Shown here in pieces: positions 31,156 through 43,202 of a stretch of DNA of 64,000 bases. Made by a program: the position numbers and the translations under genes. This DNA comes from Taxillus chinensis (taxonomy: Eukaryota; Streptophyta; Magnoliopsida; Santalales; Loranthaceae): positions 53,732,765-53,796,764 of the forward strand of contig CM042087.1 of the NCBI GenBank assembly GCA_023512835.1, given 5' to 3'. Within the stretch, counting starts at the first letter, position 1, and each line of letters begins with the position of its first letter. The notes beneath the pieces were generated by a model, which ran no database searches, had not been told where the DNA came from, and saw nothing but the letters and a program-made list of their open reading frames with translations.

Positions 31156-32594
31156 CTAAGGAGCACGACACCTCTTTCTCTGGGGTGGTCGTTTACTTGC
31201 TTCCTCCCTCTGCTTCATTATCGTCCCGATCTGTTTTTCCCTCAGCTGCAGCCTTTGAAAAGCTCCTTCTAGAGATGCTTCTAGCCTCTGGATCTGCTGC
31301 CTTAAAGTCTGATTCTCCTAGAGGATAGCCTTCATGTCTGAAGTTAGCTGTGGCTTGTGTTGTGCCCTCCAAGATATGTATGCTGGGAAAACACCAGGTT
31401 TTGAACTATTGGGTTGAATCTTGTGTGGTGTGGACCATGCTTGATACATCTTCTTGCCTTCTTCTGTGAGCATGGTTCTGCTGTAAGTGAAGTCACACTC
31501 TTCCATGCCAAAAAGCACGGGAATAATCTGATAACGCCCCACTTGTCTTCCCACCTGCAGTGGTGCATATGCAGTTCCTCCCCAGGGACCTAAAAGTGGA
31601 ACCTAATTGTAGTCCCCGCAGCTATATGTCATGGAGACCACCGGCATCCAAGGAGCAGTCCAGGTAATGTCAGCTTCTGTGAGGTTCCCCAACTTCTTTT
31701 TCCAGCTTTCAAAGTCTTTTGGTAGGCTCCACTTGCTGAGCAGAATATCTAGTAGTGTTGTGGCTGGTACTTGATAAACAACAGGGAAACGATGAACACT
31801 ACAGGGGAAATGACCTTGCAACCAAGTACATAGGAGAGGTAAGCACCCCATGAACTGTCCCGAGCCTTTACTCCTTAGGTAAGTAAGAGATCGGATGGTT
31901 TCAGCCAAGATAGCAGGAGTAGGGTCACATCCTTTGAGCACCTGCTGGACCAAATCTACAATTGCCCCATCAATGTGGGCCGGTATCCTTGGGAAAATGA
32001 CTAGCCCATATATAGCTAGTGTAAGCAATTTGTGTGCCTCTGCTTCCGTTGCAGTTTGTATTATTCTTTGATTGTTGCCCATGGAAGATATTCGCGCCCA
32101 CCGTAAGTTGTGACTGCCGGTGAGTCCCATACTGGCTTTCCCATAATCTCTGCAAAGGCCCTTCGGCATGACCTTCTGGGCTCTAGTAGATAGATCTTCA
32201 TTTTGTTTTCCACGGGGATATCCAGTAATCTTCTGTATTCTTCTATCGTGGGAACAAGATCTAGGCTGTTCAAGTCAAAGCACCGCCGTCGAGGTTCCCA
32301 TAAATAAATGGCTCCCCCAAGCATATCCGTATCGGCCAGTAGCTCGGTCACATGGAGCAAATCCCCAAACTGTTGTATGTATATGCTTTTCCTTTTGTCT
32401 GACCACTGCTTCCATATTGTCTGTACCTCCTTAGTGTAGTCCAGCTGATCTTCTATGATAACATGTTCTGCCTTGTAGGCCTCTCCTGGCGGGAAATCTC
32501 CAAGGCGAAGTTGAATGTCTCCCGATGCTTGGGCCACCACTGTAACAGTCTCCTTGTCCTGAGGGCTTTTTAGGAGATGACTGAAAGTTGCCAT
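31156..32594 (-). pseudogene. Ogre ORF1 (DUF7745-like)
   Basis: It lies upstream of gag on the same strand, where Ogre elements carry an extra ORF. The start MATFSHLLKSPQDKETV is at 32594. The frame continues through LGDFPPGEAYKAEHVIIEDQ and LDLVPTIEEYRRLL (32270-32220) to a frameshift near 32100. It then runs as MGNNQRIIQTATEAEAHKLL to a stop at 31603, and after another in-frame stop at 31318 into a Gln/Arg-rich tail ending QRKRCRAP. Motifs match the DUF7745 family seen in such elements; its function in the element is unknown. Confidence 0.8.
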
Positions 32595-32629
32595 GCCTAT
32601 ATGAATGATGAATGTCATGTTATGCATGA

Positions 32630-33219
32630 TGACAGGTTAGGATGACAAGTTAATATATATCAAGGTAGGTAGACGGGATAAAGAATAAACTGATTGTAAA
32701 AAAACAGTTAAATGTGTAGGGGATGACTTAAGGACTACCCTACAAAACAAAGGTTAGCATGGTATGGAATGAGCAAACAAAATGTGGGTCAATACCCCTG
32801 ATGGGCTTTTATTGCTACCCCTATCTTATTCGTTGGTTCCCAAACTTCCCCAATAGAGGGCTCCGTACACCATGGGATTTATCGGAGGGGGATCTTAAAA
32901 GGACGTGCCTTAAAAGAACCTCAAGCTTAAGTGAGGAGTCCGAGGCCCTATTGCGGATAATGATCAATGCGTTGGGGACCGTACTGAACCTCGCTAACCT
33001 AAATTGTGCTAAACCCGGGTATAGGGTTATGCATGTATGCAACAAGTATGGAAAGCAGTAAATCACAACTATCATGGTAGTTACAGCGTATAAATAAATC
33101 ACAGTAAATATGAGCAATAATCAAACAATTTAGCACAACAGTTAAATATATACAACAGTATAATTAAAATAACCTCCTAATCCTTAGTTCTAGACCTAAC
33201 TCTCTAAAGTGTTCATTAT
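32630..33219 (-). other. Ogre B 5' leader
   Basis: Untranslated sequence between PBS and ORF1. No ORF is convincing. 33062-33219 is nearly identical to positions 1-150 of the window. Confidence 0.7.
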
Positions 33220-33238
33220 CCCCAGCAGAGTCGCCAGC
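33220..33238 (-). other. Primer binding site of Ogre B
   Basis: The minus strand reads GCTGGCGACTCTGCTGGGG directly after the 5' LTR, the same as copy A. Confidence 0.78.
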
Positions 33239-36200
33239 TGTCATCACTGGTTTTCGTCCGGGCTCTTTTGGGGTGAGCTCAAACTAAACCAATGGTGAGA
33301 AAATTTAGAGTCGCCACCAACTGTTTTTGGGGTACAGTTGGATACCCTCTATTTTGAGTAGTTTTAAGTGTGTGGTCTGCGTTATCAGATATGGGTTCGG
33401 GAGTTGGTTACGTGTAGGGATGGATTAGCACCCCTACAGCGCCCTTTCGGTATCTAATTTAGGAGGATGAGGTTTTATTTTATTTATACTGCCATGACTG
33501 GGCTAAGTTAAAAAGTTTATTTGGCTAAGTTATTTATTAAAGTTATGGTTAAAATGGATTTATCCTAAATTTCTAAAGGGAATCCTAAAGGTTTTGGATT
33601 TTTGAAGTGGATAATGAGATCCTAGGAATTGGTTTGTTTTTTGGTTTTGCTCTTGGAAATTGAAATCCTAAAAAATATTTGTTTATTTTTTCCCTTTTTT
33701 TTTGTTTGAGTTGGAACATGCATTTTGTGTTTGTCTTTCTATATTTTTTTGTTTTTTTTTTGTTTTTGTTGGAAGACATTTGGAAAACATTTTATGAAAA
33801 CATTTTCAAAACATGTTGTTGAAGAGATTTTTTTAAAAAAAAATTATTAAAAAAACGTTTTGTTTTTTTTTTGTTTTGTTTTTGTTTTTTTTTTTTTGCT
33901 TGTTTTTCTGTTTTGTTTTTTTTGTTTGTTTGTTTGTTTTGTTTTGTTTTTTTTTTTTTGAAAACATTTTGAAAATTATTTATTGAAAACGTTTTGAAAA
34001 ACATGTTTGTTTTTTTTTTGTGTCTTTTTTTTTTGAAATTGAAAATGCATATGTCAAAATAGATGTGGAGTGTGTGAGTGTGACATCCACAAAAATAAAA
34101 TCACTCTTTTTTTTCTTTTCTTTTTGTTACTTTTCATCTTCTACTTTTGCTCTCTCCTTTTTTCTTTTCTTTCTTTCTTCTCTTCTTTTTTTCTTTTCTT
34201 TTTGCTATACTTTACATATTACAACATACACATAGGAAGAAATACAGGAAAACATAATGAAAAAGGCTGAAAAGGGATTACACCAAATATAGATAAGCTC
34301 AAAACGAAAACTAGAAAATGCTAAAAAAACAATTACATTAAATATAGATACAAATAAGCTGAAAAAGTAGTGAAAAGATAAGGGCTGAACCGACTTTGAA
34401 GCTTTGCAACGCCAATCTTCTGTTTGAGCTCTCGCTGGCGCTGATAATCACTTGCTTAGAACTAATCGACAAATGAGGTTTGTGAGGGGGATTTCTTGGT
34501 ATTTGAAGAGTGGAGTGGTGTATTTTCTGGGTTTGAGTTTTTTGATGACTGGAAATAAGGAGAGTAGGCGTGAGAAATAGGGGATTGGAAAGGGATTGGT
34601 GTCTGTTATGTTTTTGCTTGCTGAACACGCAGAAAAAAGGCTGAAGTTGGGACTGTTTTTGTGTTTTTTTTCTTGCTGAGAAGAAAAAAAAAAAGAGCTG
34701 GAGTGAGATAGGAGAGAAAGAGGATGAAGGAGTAATGTTGATTGTAGAAGACTAGGCGTTTAATCTGAAAGGATGGCAGTCAGGGAGGCGTGGAAGAGTG
34801 ATCTTTTTTCTGGTTTTTGAGTTTCTCTCCTTTTTTACTCTCTGTTTTTTCCTTTTCTCTCTCTGTTTTTTTTTTTTGCTCTCTCTGGTTTGCAGGTTTC
34901 TTTTCCCACGATGATGGCTTTCTCTTTTTTTTTGATGGCTCTCTTCAATGAAAACCCACTCTTTTTTTTTTTTTTTTTCGCGCAGGGATGGATGACTGCA
35001 TCTTAAGGGCTGCAGAAAATTTTTTGGCTGGATTCTCATTAATTGCTGCATTTAATGCTATATTATGAAGGCAACGTTTTTAATTGCAGATTTTGTATTT
35101 TGTTTGGTGGACAGCTTGTGCGGGAAACAGGGGAGCTCGTGATTGCCTTTTTGAATTTGTATTTTAGCAGCACATGTGATTGATAGGTTGGTGAGTGATT
35201 CTTTGTTAGGTGGCCAGCGCATAAAACAAGCCCCGTGAATAAACAGCGAGAGAAATAAGCCAACGAGGAAGCCAGCGAGAAAAATCGGTGAAGGCAAAAA
35301 AAAAGGGTCGGAGGTTCGAAGTGTCGGCAAGTCAGAGTGTCGGCAGCGAGGCTTCGAGGGTCGAAGGGTCGGAGGTGGAAGGCGTACGGGTGCCGCGGGT
35401 CGAAGGCGTCGTAGCAAGGCTTCGAGGGTCGCGGGCGTCGAAGTGTTGGCAGCGAGGCTTCGAGGGTCGAAGGGTCAGAGGTGGAAGGCGTACGGGTGCC
35501 GCGGGTCGAAGGCGTCGTAAGTCAGCGTCGTAAGTCGCGGGTCGAAGTGTCGGCAGCGAGGCATCGAGGAACAGCGGTCAAAGGGCCAAATGGTCGGAGT
35601 GTCGGCAGCGGGGCTTCGAGGCTTCGAGTCTTCGAGGCTTCGAGGCTTCGAGGCTTCGAAGCCTCGGGGCTTCGAGCTTCGGGACTTTGGGGCTTCGAGC
35701 TTCGGGGCTTCGAGGCTTCGAGCTTCGGGGTCAATGGGTCGAAGTGTCGGCAGGTGAACGGTCAACGGTCAACCCTTTTTTTAATTACCTTTTTACCCCC
35801 ACCAAAAATGCAAAAATGGATAACCTTCCAGGAATTGTTTGGGGAGATCCGTATTCGCCTACATAGGCATTTTGAAGAGTTTCGCATGTTCACTTTTGCG
35901 GGCAGTTTGACCAGGGGCATTGACCATCTTTTGGCAAGTTTGACTTTTTCCAACGAAAGTTGTTTTGGCCATAACTTCTTCATTTTAAGTCCGATTTGAA
36001 CTCGGTCAAGTGCGTTGGTCCCCAATTTTCATCCTCCATCACCTGGTGTTGGTCTTGAGGCACTTCAAGGACTTGTAACAAAAGTCATTAATTTTGAACT
36101 CCCCCATCCGTGTCAATTGTATCCATCTCGTGCAGATTGGGGTAGACCATTCCTTGGAAGTATGGGATCATTGTGGACCTGTTCAATAAGGTATATGTCA

Positions 36201-36262
36201 TGGGCAGAAAGGTATATCAAATGGGGTTAGTATGTCCAACCCGGACAAAATAGGGTCCTACA
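33239..36262 (-). repeat. 5' LTR of Ogre B (3.0 kb)
   Basis: Complete LTR with TG...CA ends, containing the T-rich and GGCTTCGA repeat blocks. It is followed by the target duplication GTATT (36263-36267). Confidence 0.95.
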
Positions 36263-36267
36263 GTATT

Positions 36268-36596
36268 ATGATACGTCTTGAGTCAGACTAGGATGTTTTC
36301 TGATGCAGGAACACAATGTAATAGCGTATGCCTCACGGTAGCTTAAGTTACATGAATAAAATTATCCAATGCATGACCTAGAGTTAGCAGAAGTTATCTT
36401 TTCCTTGAAATCTTGGCAACATTACCTTTTAGGCGAGAAATTTGTGGTATACACCGACCACAAAAGCCTACAGTACATGCAAATGTTTGATTTCACACTC
36501 TCCTACACGCCAGGAAAAGGGAATGTAGTTGTAGATGAACTGAGTAGGAAAGGGAAAGCTGAGGTTTCCATTAGGGAATGGAAAATGATGGAATAA
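36268..36596 (+). pseudogene. RNase H of element F, right part
   Basis: It resumes the RNase H broken at 14594, with CFLMQEHNVIAYAS in one frame and [20 protein letters not shown] and [12 protein letters not shown] in the next. A deletion of about 20 residues follows, then FTLSYTPGKGNVVVDELSRK, which ends the domain. Several stops are present, so it is not functional. Confidence 0.85.
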
Positions 36597-36602
36597 TTAG
36601 CA

Positions 36603-37863
36603 ATGCTTCAAATGCGGTCTAATGTCAGCAGTGGGGAGGCAGTTATGTGCCCTATCATCGCAATGCCAGAGTTATATCAACGTGTCCGTGATGGGCAATT
36701 GGGGGACGTGGACTGTGAAGTGATTCGGGCCCAAATAGAGGTCGGTGAGCTATCCAAGGATTGGACAGAAGGAGTTGAGCATGAGTTGAGATTCCAGGGG
36801 CGTTTGATTGTATCATCCTCTCTCCGAGAGGATGTGATGAGAGAGTTTCATCATTTTCATTTAGTTGTGCATCCATGGGGAACAAAGATATACCACACCT
36901 TACGAACGCAATTCTAATGGATGGGACTAAAGAAAAGCATAGCTGAGTTAGTTTCTAGGTGCCTTACTTGTTAACAAGTGAAAGCGGAACACTATTGACT
37001 TGCTGGCCCATTGCATCCTTTGCCTGTGGCTGGATGGAAGTGGGAACATATTACCATGGACTTTGTGACGGGACTTCCTACTACTTTAGGGAGGAATGAT
37101 ATGATTTGGGTAATTGTGGATCGATTGACTAAATTAGCTCATTTCTTGGCTGTTCAGGAATAAGACTCCATTGGGACATTAAACTAGTTGTATGTAGATG
37201 AAAATGTTTGATTACATGGGATAGCTTTGTCCATTATTTCAGATAGAGATGCATGGTTTACTTCACAATTTTGGGGTGGTTTGCTGGAAGCATTGGGGGC
37301 ACGAATTAATTTGAGTACCACTTTTCACCCTATGAACGATGGTCAGTCGAAGAGGACTATTCAAACTCTAGAGGACTTGTTGAGAGATTTTGTGCGTGAT
37401 TTTGGAGGATAACAACTACCAGGCTTCCATTAGGATGGCCCTATTCGAGGCATTGTATGGTAGACCATGTCGGTCTCTATTATGTTGGGCAGAGGCTAGA
37501 GAGGCAGCTATGTTAGAACCTCAGTTGGTCCAAGAGGCTACAACAAAGGTACAACTAATTAGGCAGTGTCTCCTTACAGCCCAGAGTAGACGAAAGTCTT
37601 ATGTGGAACAACAACGCCAACCGTTGGAGTTTTTGGTGGGAGACCACGTGTTCCTTCGTGTTTCTCCACGGAGGGAGCATAAGCGATTTGGCAAGGGGTC
37701 TAAGTTATCTCCTAGATACATTAGACTATTTGAGATCTTGGCTAGGGTTGGACTAGAGGCGTATAGGTTGGCATTACCTCCCCATTTAAGCAGAGTGCAT
37801 AATGTCTTCCATGTGTCGCAGTTGCAGAAATATCATCTGGACCCTACACATGTGTTGGATTGA
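36603..37863 (+). pseudogene. Integrase of element F
   Basis: The N-terminal region with LREDVMREFHHFHLVVHP (zinc-binding His side) is followed by stops near 36915 and 36973. The core has [25 protein letters not shown] and ISDRDAWFTSQFW, then GQSKRTIQTLEDLL, where the usual SERT Glu is Lys. The C-terminal half restarts in another frame at 37390 after a deletion, with VGDHVFLRVSPRR and ends HVSQLQKYHLDPTHVLD. Confidence 0.83.
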
Positions 37864-37869
37864 AGTACT

Positions 37870-38136
37870 TTGGATATTGGGGAGGACATTATTGTCGTCG
37901 AGACACCTGTATATATTTTGGATAAGCGTGAGAAACAGCTACAGGGTAGAGTTATTCTGTTGGTTCAGGTGTTGTGGAAATATCGTGGCATGAAAGAAGA
38001 GACTTGGGAACATGAAGCCAAGATGTGTGCCCATTATCCTAATTTTGTTCGAGAGCGAACAACCCTGAAGGAGGGGAGGAAGACAACCAACATAATGAGG
38101 TACATAAGTTTAACTGGTTACGTGAATACCTTTTGA
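37870..38136 (+). pseudogene. Chromodomain-like C-terminus of element F
   Basis: It follows a stop after HVLD. The sequence PVYILDKREKQLQGRVILL, then VLWKYRGMKEETWEHEAKM, matches the C-terminal chromodomain region of Tekay-type chromoviruses, which guides integration to marked chromatin. The LW...ETWE core is kept. Confidence 0.75.
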
Positions 38137-38267
38137 GTTATTTTTTATATAATTATGTAAACTGGTGGAGTGCGTTGGTTGCTGGTAAAGGTTTATTCAT
38201 TGTTTGTGATTGTTGCTTTCATTCCAAGTTGTCCTTTTGAGGATGAAAAGTCTTAAAGCGAGAAAGA
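38137..38267 (+). other. 3' UTR and PPT of element F
   Basis: It contains CTTTTGAGGATGAAAAG (hairpin) followed by TCTTAAAGCGAGAAAGA directly before the LTR start TGTAAGGACCC. Confidence 0.65.
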
Positions 38268-38354
38268 TGTAAGGACCCTTGTTTGGGGGTTTCAAGAGTT
38301 AGTCTTGTTTCGGGGCAAATTCCTCGCAACGTCCTCGTTGCATTTGTTGACATA
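38268..38354 (+). repeat. First 87 bp of the 3' LTR of element F
   Basis: TGTAAGGACCCTTGTTTGGG is the LTR start. The rest is replaced by the TRIM at 38355 and, beyond it, by gag of element G. Confidence 0.65.
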
Positions 38355-39490
38355 TGTCATGACCCAAGGATTCAGGGCATTTCTTAGTGGCACGATCCAG
38401 AAATGTATTCGTGCTACGTGAAGGGGAGGGGTTGGTTGAAAGCGTAGATGGTGCGCAGCAAAAGGTTCCAAGTAGTTCGTGGAGGAGAACGGATGGAACC
38501 CCTTCAGAGTTCAGACGTGCCGACCCGGTTGAATGCGAGGAGCATGCCGCTAGTCAAGGACTTGACGTTGAAGAAGGGATTTGGCCATTCTTACACAAAC
38601 TGGTCGGGAACTGGAGCCGTTCTCCTGATGACCCCAGTAGCAGGGCGAAACTAGCCTACGTGCGCTTCAACCCTCAATGGCTAAACTTAGTGGACCGTGG
38701 ATAGAGCAACTAAGTGCCGCAATGGGTTAAGAGGCGCAAGAAACCTGACCCCGTGACAAGTGGTATCAGAGCATAACCGACCCGTATCCTGAAGACTCGC
38801 TGAGCACTCTCGCGAGTAGCGTGATCCCAAAGTGGGAGTTTACAGAAGTGAGTCGACCGGTAGTGTCTTGTACGCCTCGTGTCCATAGACTTGGAGTATC
38901 CTATCCGTTGGACATTGGGCGAGCGGGGGAGCATTTTGGTAAAGGTGTTGCAGCCTGCGGGGAAGTAATGTCCAACCAGTTGACATTGGGCGAGCGGGAG
39001 GGCATCACGGTAAAGATGCCATAGCCTGTGGGGAAGCAATGTCAACAAACGCAATGAGGACGTCGCGAGGATTGGGTGGAGGAGAATGTCACGACCTGAG
39101 GATTCGGGGCGTTTCTCAGTGGCACGATCCCGAAATGTATTTGTGCTACGTGAAGGAGAGGGGTTGGTTGAAATCATAGATGTTGCGCAGCAGAAGGTTC
39201 CAGGCAGTTCGTGGAGGAGAACGGATGGGACCCCTTCGGAGTTCAGACGTGCCGACCCGGTTGAATGCGGGGAGCACGCCAATAGTCAAAGACTTGATGT
39301 TGAACAAGGGATTTGGCCATCCTTACACAAACTGGTCGAGAACTGGAGCCGTTCTCCTGATGACCCCAATGGCAGGGCAAAACCAGTCTACGTGCGTTTC
39401 AACCCTCAAAGGCTAAACTTAGCGGACCATAGATAGAGAAGCTAAGTGCCGCAATGGGTTGAGAGGCGCAGAAAACCTGACCCCGTGACA
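38355..39490 (+). mobile_element. 1.1-kb TRIM-like element with 404-bp LTRs
   Basis: Two 404-bp LTRs (38355-38758 and 39087-39490) with TGTCAYGACC...CCGTGACA ends differ at roughly one site in ten. The 328-bp interior starts with GTGGTATCAGAGC (iMet PBS) and ends with the purine-rich GAGGATTGGGTGGAGGAGAA. Inside is an imperfect 80-bp tandem duplication containing CATTGGGCGAGCGGG. It has no coding capacity. The flanks ACATA and ACCAG do not match, unlike a clean insertion. Confidence 0.85.
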
Positions 39491-40240
39491 ACCAGAAATT
39501 GCCGCGCTTATGGGATTAGAGGCCACAAAGAGAGAGACTGTCGGAGGAGGGGCAGTATCGCACTTAGATGTTTTAGGTGCAGAGGAGCCGGGCACATGGC
39601 AGCGGTGTGTCCCTCTTCGAGCTCAACGAGTGTTGCGGGGCCATATCACTCTTGTGATCAGGGACAGAGGAGTGGGGCACTATAGCATAGGCCGAGGCAG
39701 TCAGTGCAGATGGCGCAAGGGCGGTCAGTGGCACAACAGCCCCAGCAGGAGGCACAGGCTCCAAGGGGTCAAACTGAGAGGGCTCCAGTTGGGCAGGCTA
39801 GTAGCAGTGCCCAAAGAGGGAGGCCATATGCTATCACTGACAGGGAGGTAGATATTCCACCTAGCGATGAGGCAGGACCATCCGTGGTGAGAGGTACAAT
39901 TCTGGTCTCTCGTACTATTTGCACTGTATTGATTGATACTGGTGCTACACACTTTTTCATTGCATATTCCACGGTAGAGGGTTAAAGCTAGATTGCGGTT
40001 GAGTCACCACTCGTGTTTGATACACCAGTGGGTGGGTTGGTGGTCATAGATAAAATATGTCGTGCTTGTAGTGTTACTCTTGGGGGTGTTGACCTCCAAT
40101 GCGACTTGTTAGTGATGCGGTTGGATGCATTTGATGTGATTTTGGGGATGGACTTGTTGGCTTGTGTGGGAGCCAAGATTGATTGCTATCGACGCAGAGT
40201 GACTTTCTTCGCACCAGATGGTACTCAGGGTATATTTGTG
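39491..40240 (+). pseudogene. Gag C-terminus and protease of element G
   Basis: Two zinc knuckles (CRAYGIRGHKERDC, with the second Cys now Tyr, and CFRCRGAGHMAAVC) open the fragment at 39500-39600. A Gln-rich spacer follows. The protease has SVVRGTILVSRT and the active site VLIDTGATHFF (about 39925-39955), with an intact DTG. It is broken by stops near 39983, then continues in another frame with FDVILGMDLLACVGAKIDCY (about 40130-40190). Confidence 0.8.
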
Positions 40241-41680
40241 GGTGAGTGGACAGATGAGGCATGTAGGTTGGGGCCATTGAGGCAAGGATGGGGTGATGTG
40301 ACCCATCAGTTGACTAGTTTGACTGTGATAGACATATGGAGAGAGGGCAAGGCTGCATTGCCTAGAGTGGTTGATCAGTTTCTCGATGTATTCCCAGAGG
40401 ACCTCACGGATCTACCGCCAGAGAGGGAGGATGAGTTCTCGATAGAGTTGCTACTAGGGATAGCACCCTTCCGGTTGTCGGTGTACAAGATGGCACCAGC
40501 TGAGCATAGAGAGCTCAAGCGGCAGATCAATGATCTTCTCGTACGTGGTTTTATCCAGCGGAGTAGTTCGCCATGGGGTGCTCCAGTGTTGTTCACCAAG
40601 AATGCGGACGATTCACTTCAGTTATGTATAAATTACTAGAAGTTGAACCAGGTAACAGTGAAGAACCGATACCCTTTGCCGAGCATTGATGGCTTATTTG
40701 ATCAGTTCAGAGGCGCTTAGTGGTTCTCCAGAATTGACCTGAGGTTGGGCTATCATCAGCTCCATGTGCGGGAGACAGACATACCGAGGACAACATTCAG
40801 TTGTAGATACGGTCACTATGAGTGGATGGTGATGCCCTTTGGCCTCACCAATGCTCCAGCTGTATTTATGGGACTAATGCACCAGATTTTTGCACCCTAC
40901 TTGGATTTATTTGTGGTGGTCTTCATCGATGACATTTTGGTTTATTCTCATACAGAGAGGGAGCATGAAGAGCACTTGCTGGTAGTGTTGCAGACACTAC
41001 GGGAGCATAGACTATATGCCAAGTTCACCAAATGCGATTTCTGGTTGCAGCAGGTGAAATTCCTTAGGCATGTGGTATCTTCTGAGGGTATCATCGTGGA
41101 CCCTAGGAAGATAGAGGCGGTCATGTCGTGGAAGGAGCCCACGAATGTATTTGAGATTCGCAACTTCTTGGGATTAGCTAGGTACTATCGGAGGTTCGTT
41201 GAGGACTTCTCTAGGTTAGCTACACCGTTATCTGGGTTGACTCGGAAGGGAGTCAGTTTTGTGTGGTCTAATGCTTGTGACGAGGCCTTCCGTCAGCTGA
41301 AGGTTATATTAACTTCAAGTAGGTCTTGGTTGTGTGCTGATGCAGGAGAGGAGGGTAATTGCTTATGGCTCACATCAATTGAGGCCTCATGAGCAGAATT
41401 ACCCCACACATGACTTGGAGTTGGCGGCCGTGATCTTTGCTCTGAAGAGCTGGCAACATTATCTCCTAGGGGAGAAGTTTGTGGTGTATACCGACCATAA
41501 GAGTTTATAGTATATCTTTTCACAGCGCGACTTGAACCTTAGGCAGTGGGGTTGGGTGGAGTATATGCAGCAGTTTCAGTTTGATCTACATTATACGCCC
41601 AGGAAAGGAAATGTGGTTGCAGATGCCTTAAGCCGGAAGGGCCAGGCAATGGTGGCTCTTTGTACCGTCAAGGAATGGGA
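40241..41680 (+). pseudogene. Reverse transcriptase and RNase H of element G
   Basis: The RT starts around FPEDLTDLPPEREDEFSIEL (40390-40445). It has stops at 40637 and 40719, then a clean stretch from 40745 with [12 protein letters not shown] and the catalytic [10 protein letters not shown] (about 40920-40950). The connection [16 protein letters not shown] is present. RNase H begins near 41230; a short deletion and frameshift near 41320 removes its first catalytic region. [29 protein letters not shown] and VVADALSRK remain (41410-41640). Confidence 0.85.
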
Positions 41681-42610
41681 AATGATGGAGCAACTTGTAG
41701 ATATGAGGCCACATCCAGTGCCTAGTGAGGTTAGGGGCATGCTAAGTATGATTGTTGTTATGCCCGAGTTACAGCGCCAGGTGATGGAGGGTCAGTTGGG
41801 GGATGTTGACTGTGAGGTGATCCACAACCAAATTCAGACAACAGTACTCCCCGCAGATTGGGTGGAGGATGTCAACCATGTCTTATGGTACCGGGATCGG
41901 TTACTCGTTCCATTTTCTCTTCGGGAGACAGTTTTGAGAGAGTTTCATCATTCCCACTTATCTGTTCATCCCGAATGAACGAAGATGTACCATGCGGTGA
42001 GGTGACAGTTTTGGTGCTCGGGCCTGAAGAGGGCTATTTCTGTGTTTTTATGACGGTGCCTGGCCTGTCAGCAGGTCAAGGCAGAGCATTTGTGGTCAGC
42101 AGGGGAGTTGCAGTCACTACTTATGCCAAAGTGGAAGTGGGATCATGTGACGATGGACTTTGTCACTACACTTCCTCGTTCTAAGGGTCATGACACTATC
42201 TGGGTGATTGTTGACCGTTTGACAAAATCAGCTCACTTCATTCCGATCCGGGAGACAGATCCAGTTCGGACTTTGGGGCAGCGATATATAGACGTGATTG
42301 TGCAACTGCATGGGTTTCCGTTATCAATTGTATCCGATCGAGATGCACGTTTCACTTCACAATTTTGGAGGCAGTTGCAGTGAGCATTGGGTACTCGAGT
42401 CAACCTGAGTACAACTTTCCATCCACAAACAGATGCCCAGTCAGAGCGGACTATCCAGACTCTAGAGGACATGTTACGTGCGTGTGTGTTAGATTTTGGT
42501 GGTTGTTGGGAAACTCACCTTCCATTTGTGGAGTTCTCCTACAACAACAGTTATCAGGCCACGATCGGGATGGCACCTTATGATGCTTTGTATGGGCGAC
42601 CATGACGGTC
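41681..42610 (+). pseudogene. Integrase of element G
   Basis: The HHCC region is split: REFHHSHLSVHP (about 41938-41973) with a stop after it, then [13 protein letters not shown] in the next frame. The core reads [43 protein letters not shown], a stop at 42381, and QSERTIQTLEDML with the catalytic Glu. NNSYQATIGMAPYDALYGRP closes the core, followed by a stop at 42603. Confidence 0.85.
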
Positions 42611-42641
42611 CCCTTTGTGTTAGGCACAGACGGGCGAGGCT

Positions 42642-43202
42642 GTGGTGTTAGGTCTCGACATGGTTCAGGAGACTACAGAGTTGATCTATTTGATCTGGCA
42701 GAGGATGTTGACTGCCCAAAGCCGGCAGAAATCATATGCCGATAGGCGACGGAGACCGTTACAATTTGCGGTGGGTGATCAGGTTTTCTCACGTGTTTCG
42801 CCTCAGCGTGGACATAGGAGGTTTAGACGTGGATCCAAACTCTCACCTCGTTTTGTGCAGCCTTTTCCTATTCTTACTTTTGTGGGGCCGGTGGCTTATA
42901 GGTTGGAGTTATCGCCTGTATTGGCCCATGTCCATGATGTTTTCCATGTCTCTCAGTTGTGGAGATACTATCCAGATCCTTCGCATGTACTGGATTGGTG
43001 TGAGATTGAGTTAGCAGATGATGGTTTTGTTGTGGAGGTCTTTATTCAGATCGTGGATAGGTGGGAGCAGGTCTTACGGGGCAAGACTATCCCCTTGGTT
43101 CGGGTGTTGTGGAGGCACCGTGCTCTCGAGGAGCACACGTGGGAGCGTGAGAGTCAGATGCGGGTTCTTCATCCCGAGATGTTCGAGGACGCACAGTACT
43201 AA
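42642..43202 (+). pseudogene. Integrase C-terminus and chromodomain of element G
   Basis: 186 open codons, with MLTAQSRQKSYADRRRRPL, the GPY/F-like region LTFVGPVAYRLELSP, HVHDVFHVSQLWRYYPDPSH, and a chromodomain-like end with GKTIPLVRVLWRHRALEEHT. It is the best preserved part of G. A homologous stretch survives in element H at 59606-60164. Confidence 0.83.

Larger units (their letters stand above)
14595..36262 (-). mobile_element. Full-length Ogre (Tat lineage, Ty3) copy B
   Basis: On the minus strand: 5' LTR 36262-33239, PBS, a 0.6-kb leader, ORF1 (DUF7745-like), gag, protease, G-patch segment, an intron, RT, RNase H, a second archaeal-type RNase H, integrase, a 3' UTR with a tandem array, PPT, and 3' LTR 21795-14595. 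It is flanked by GTATT on both sides. ORF1 upstream of gag, the intron between PR and RT, the dual RNase H and the long LTRs together define the Ogre/Tat group. The 3' LTR carries a 4.2-kb insertion. Stops and frameshifts in every gene except gag show it is now defective. Confidence 0.95.

Noticed and set aside
38759..38775. tRNA-Met gene fragments (many GGTATCAGAG words)
   Set aside because: These are primer binding sites immediately after LTR ends; no cloverleaf is present.
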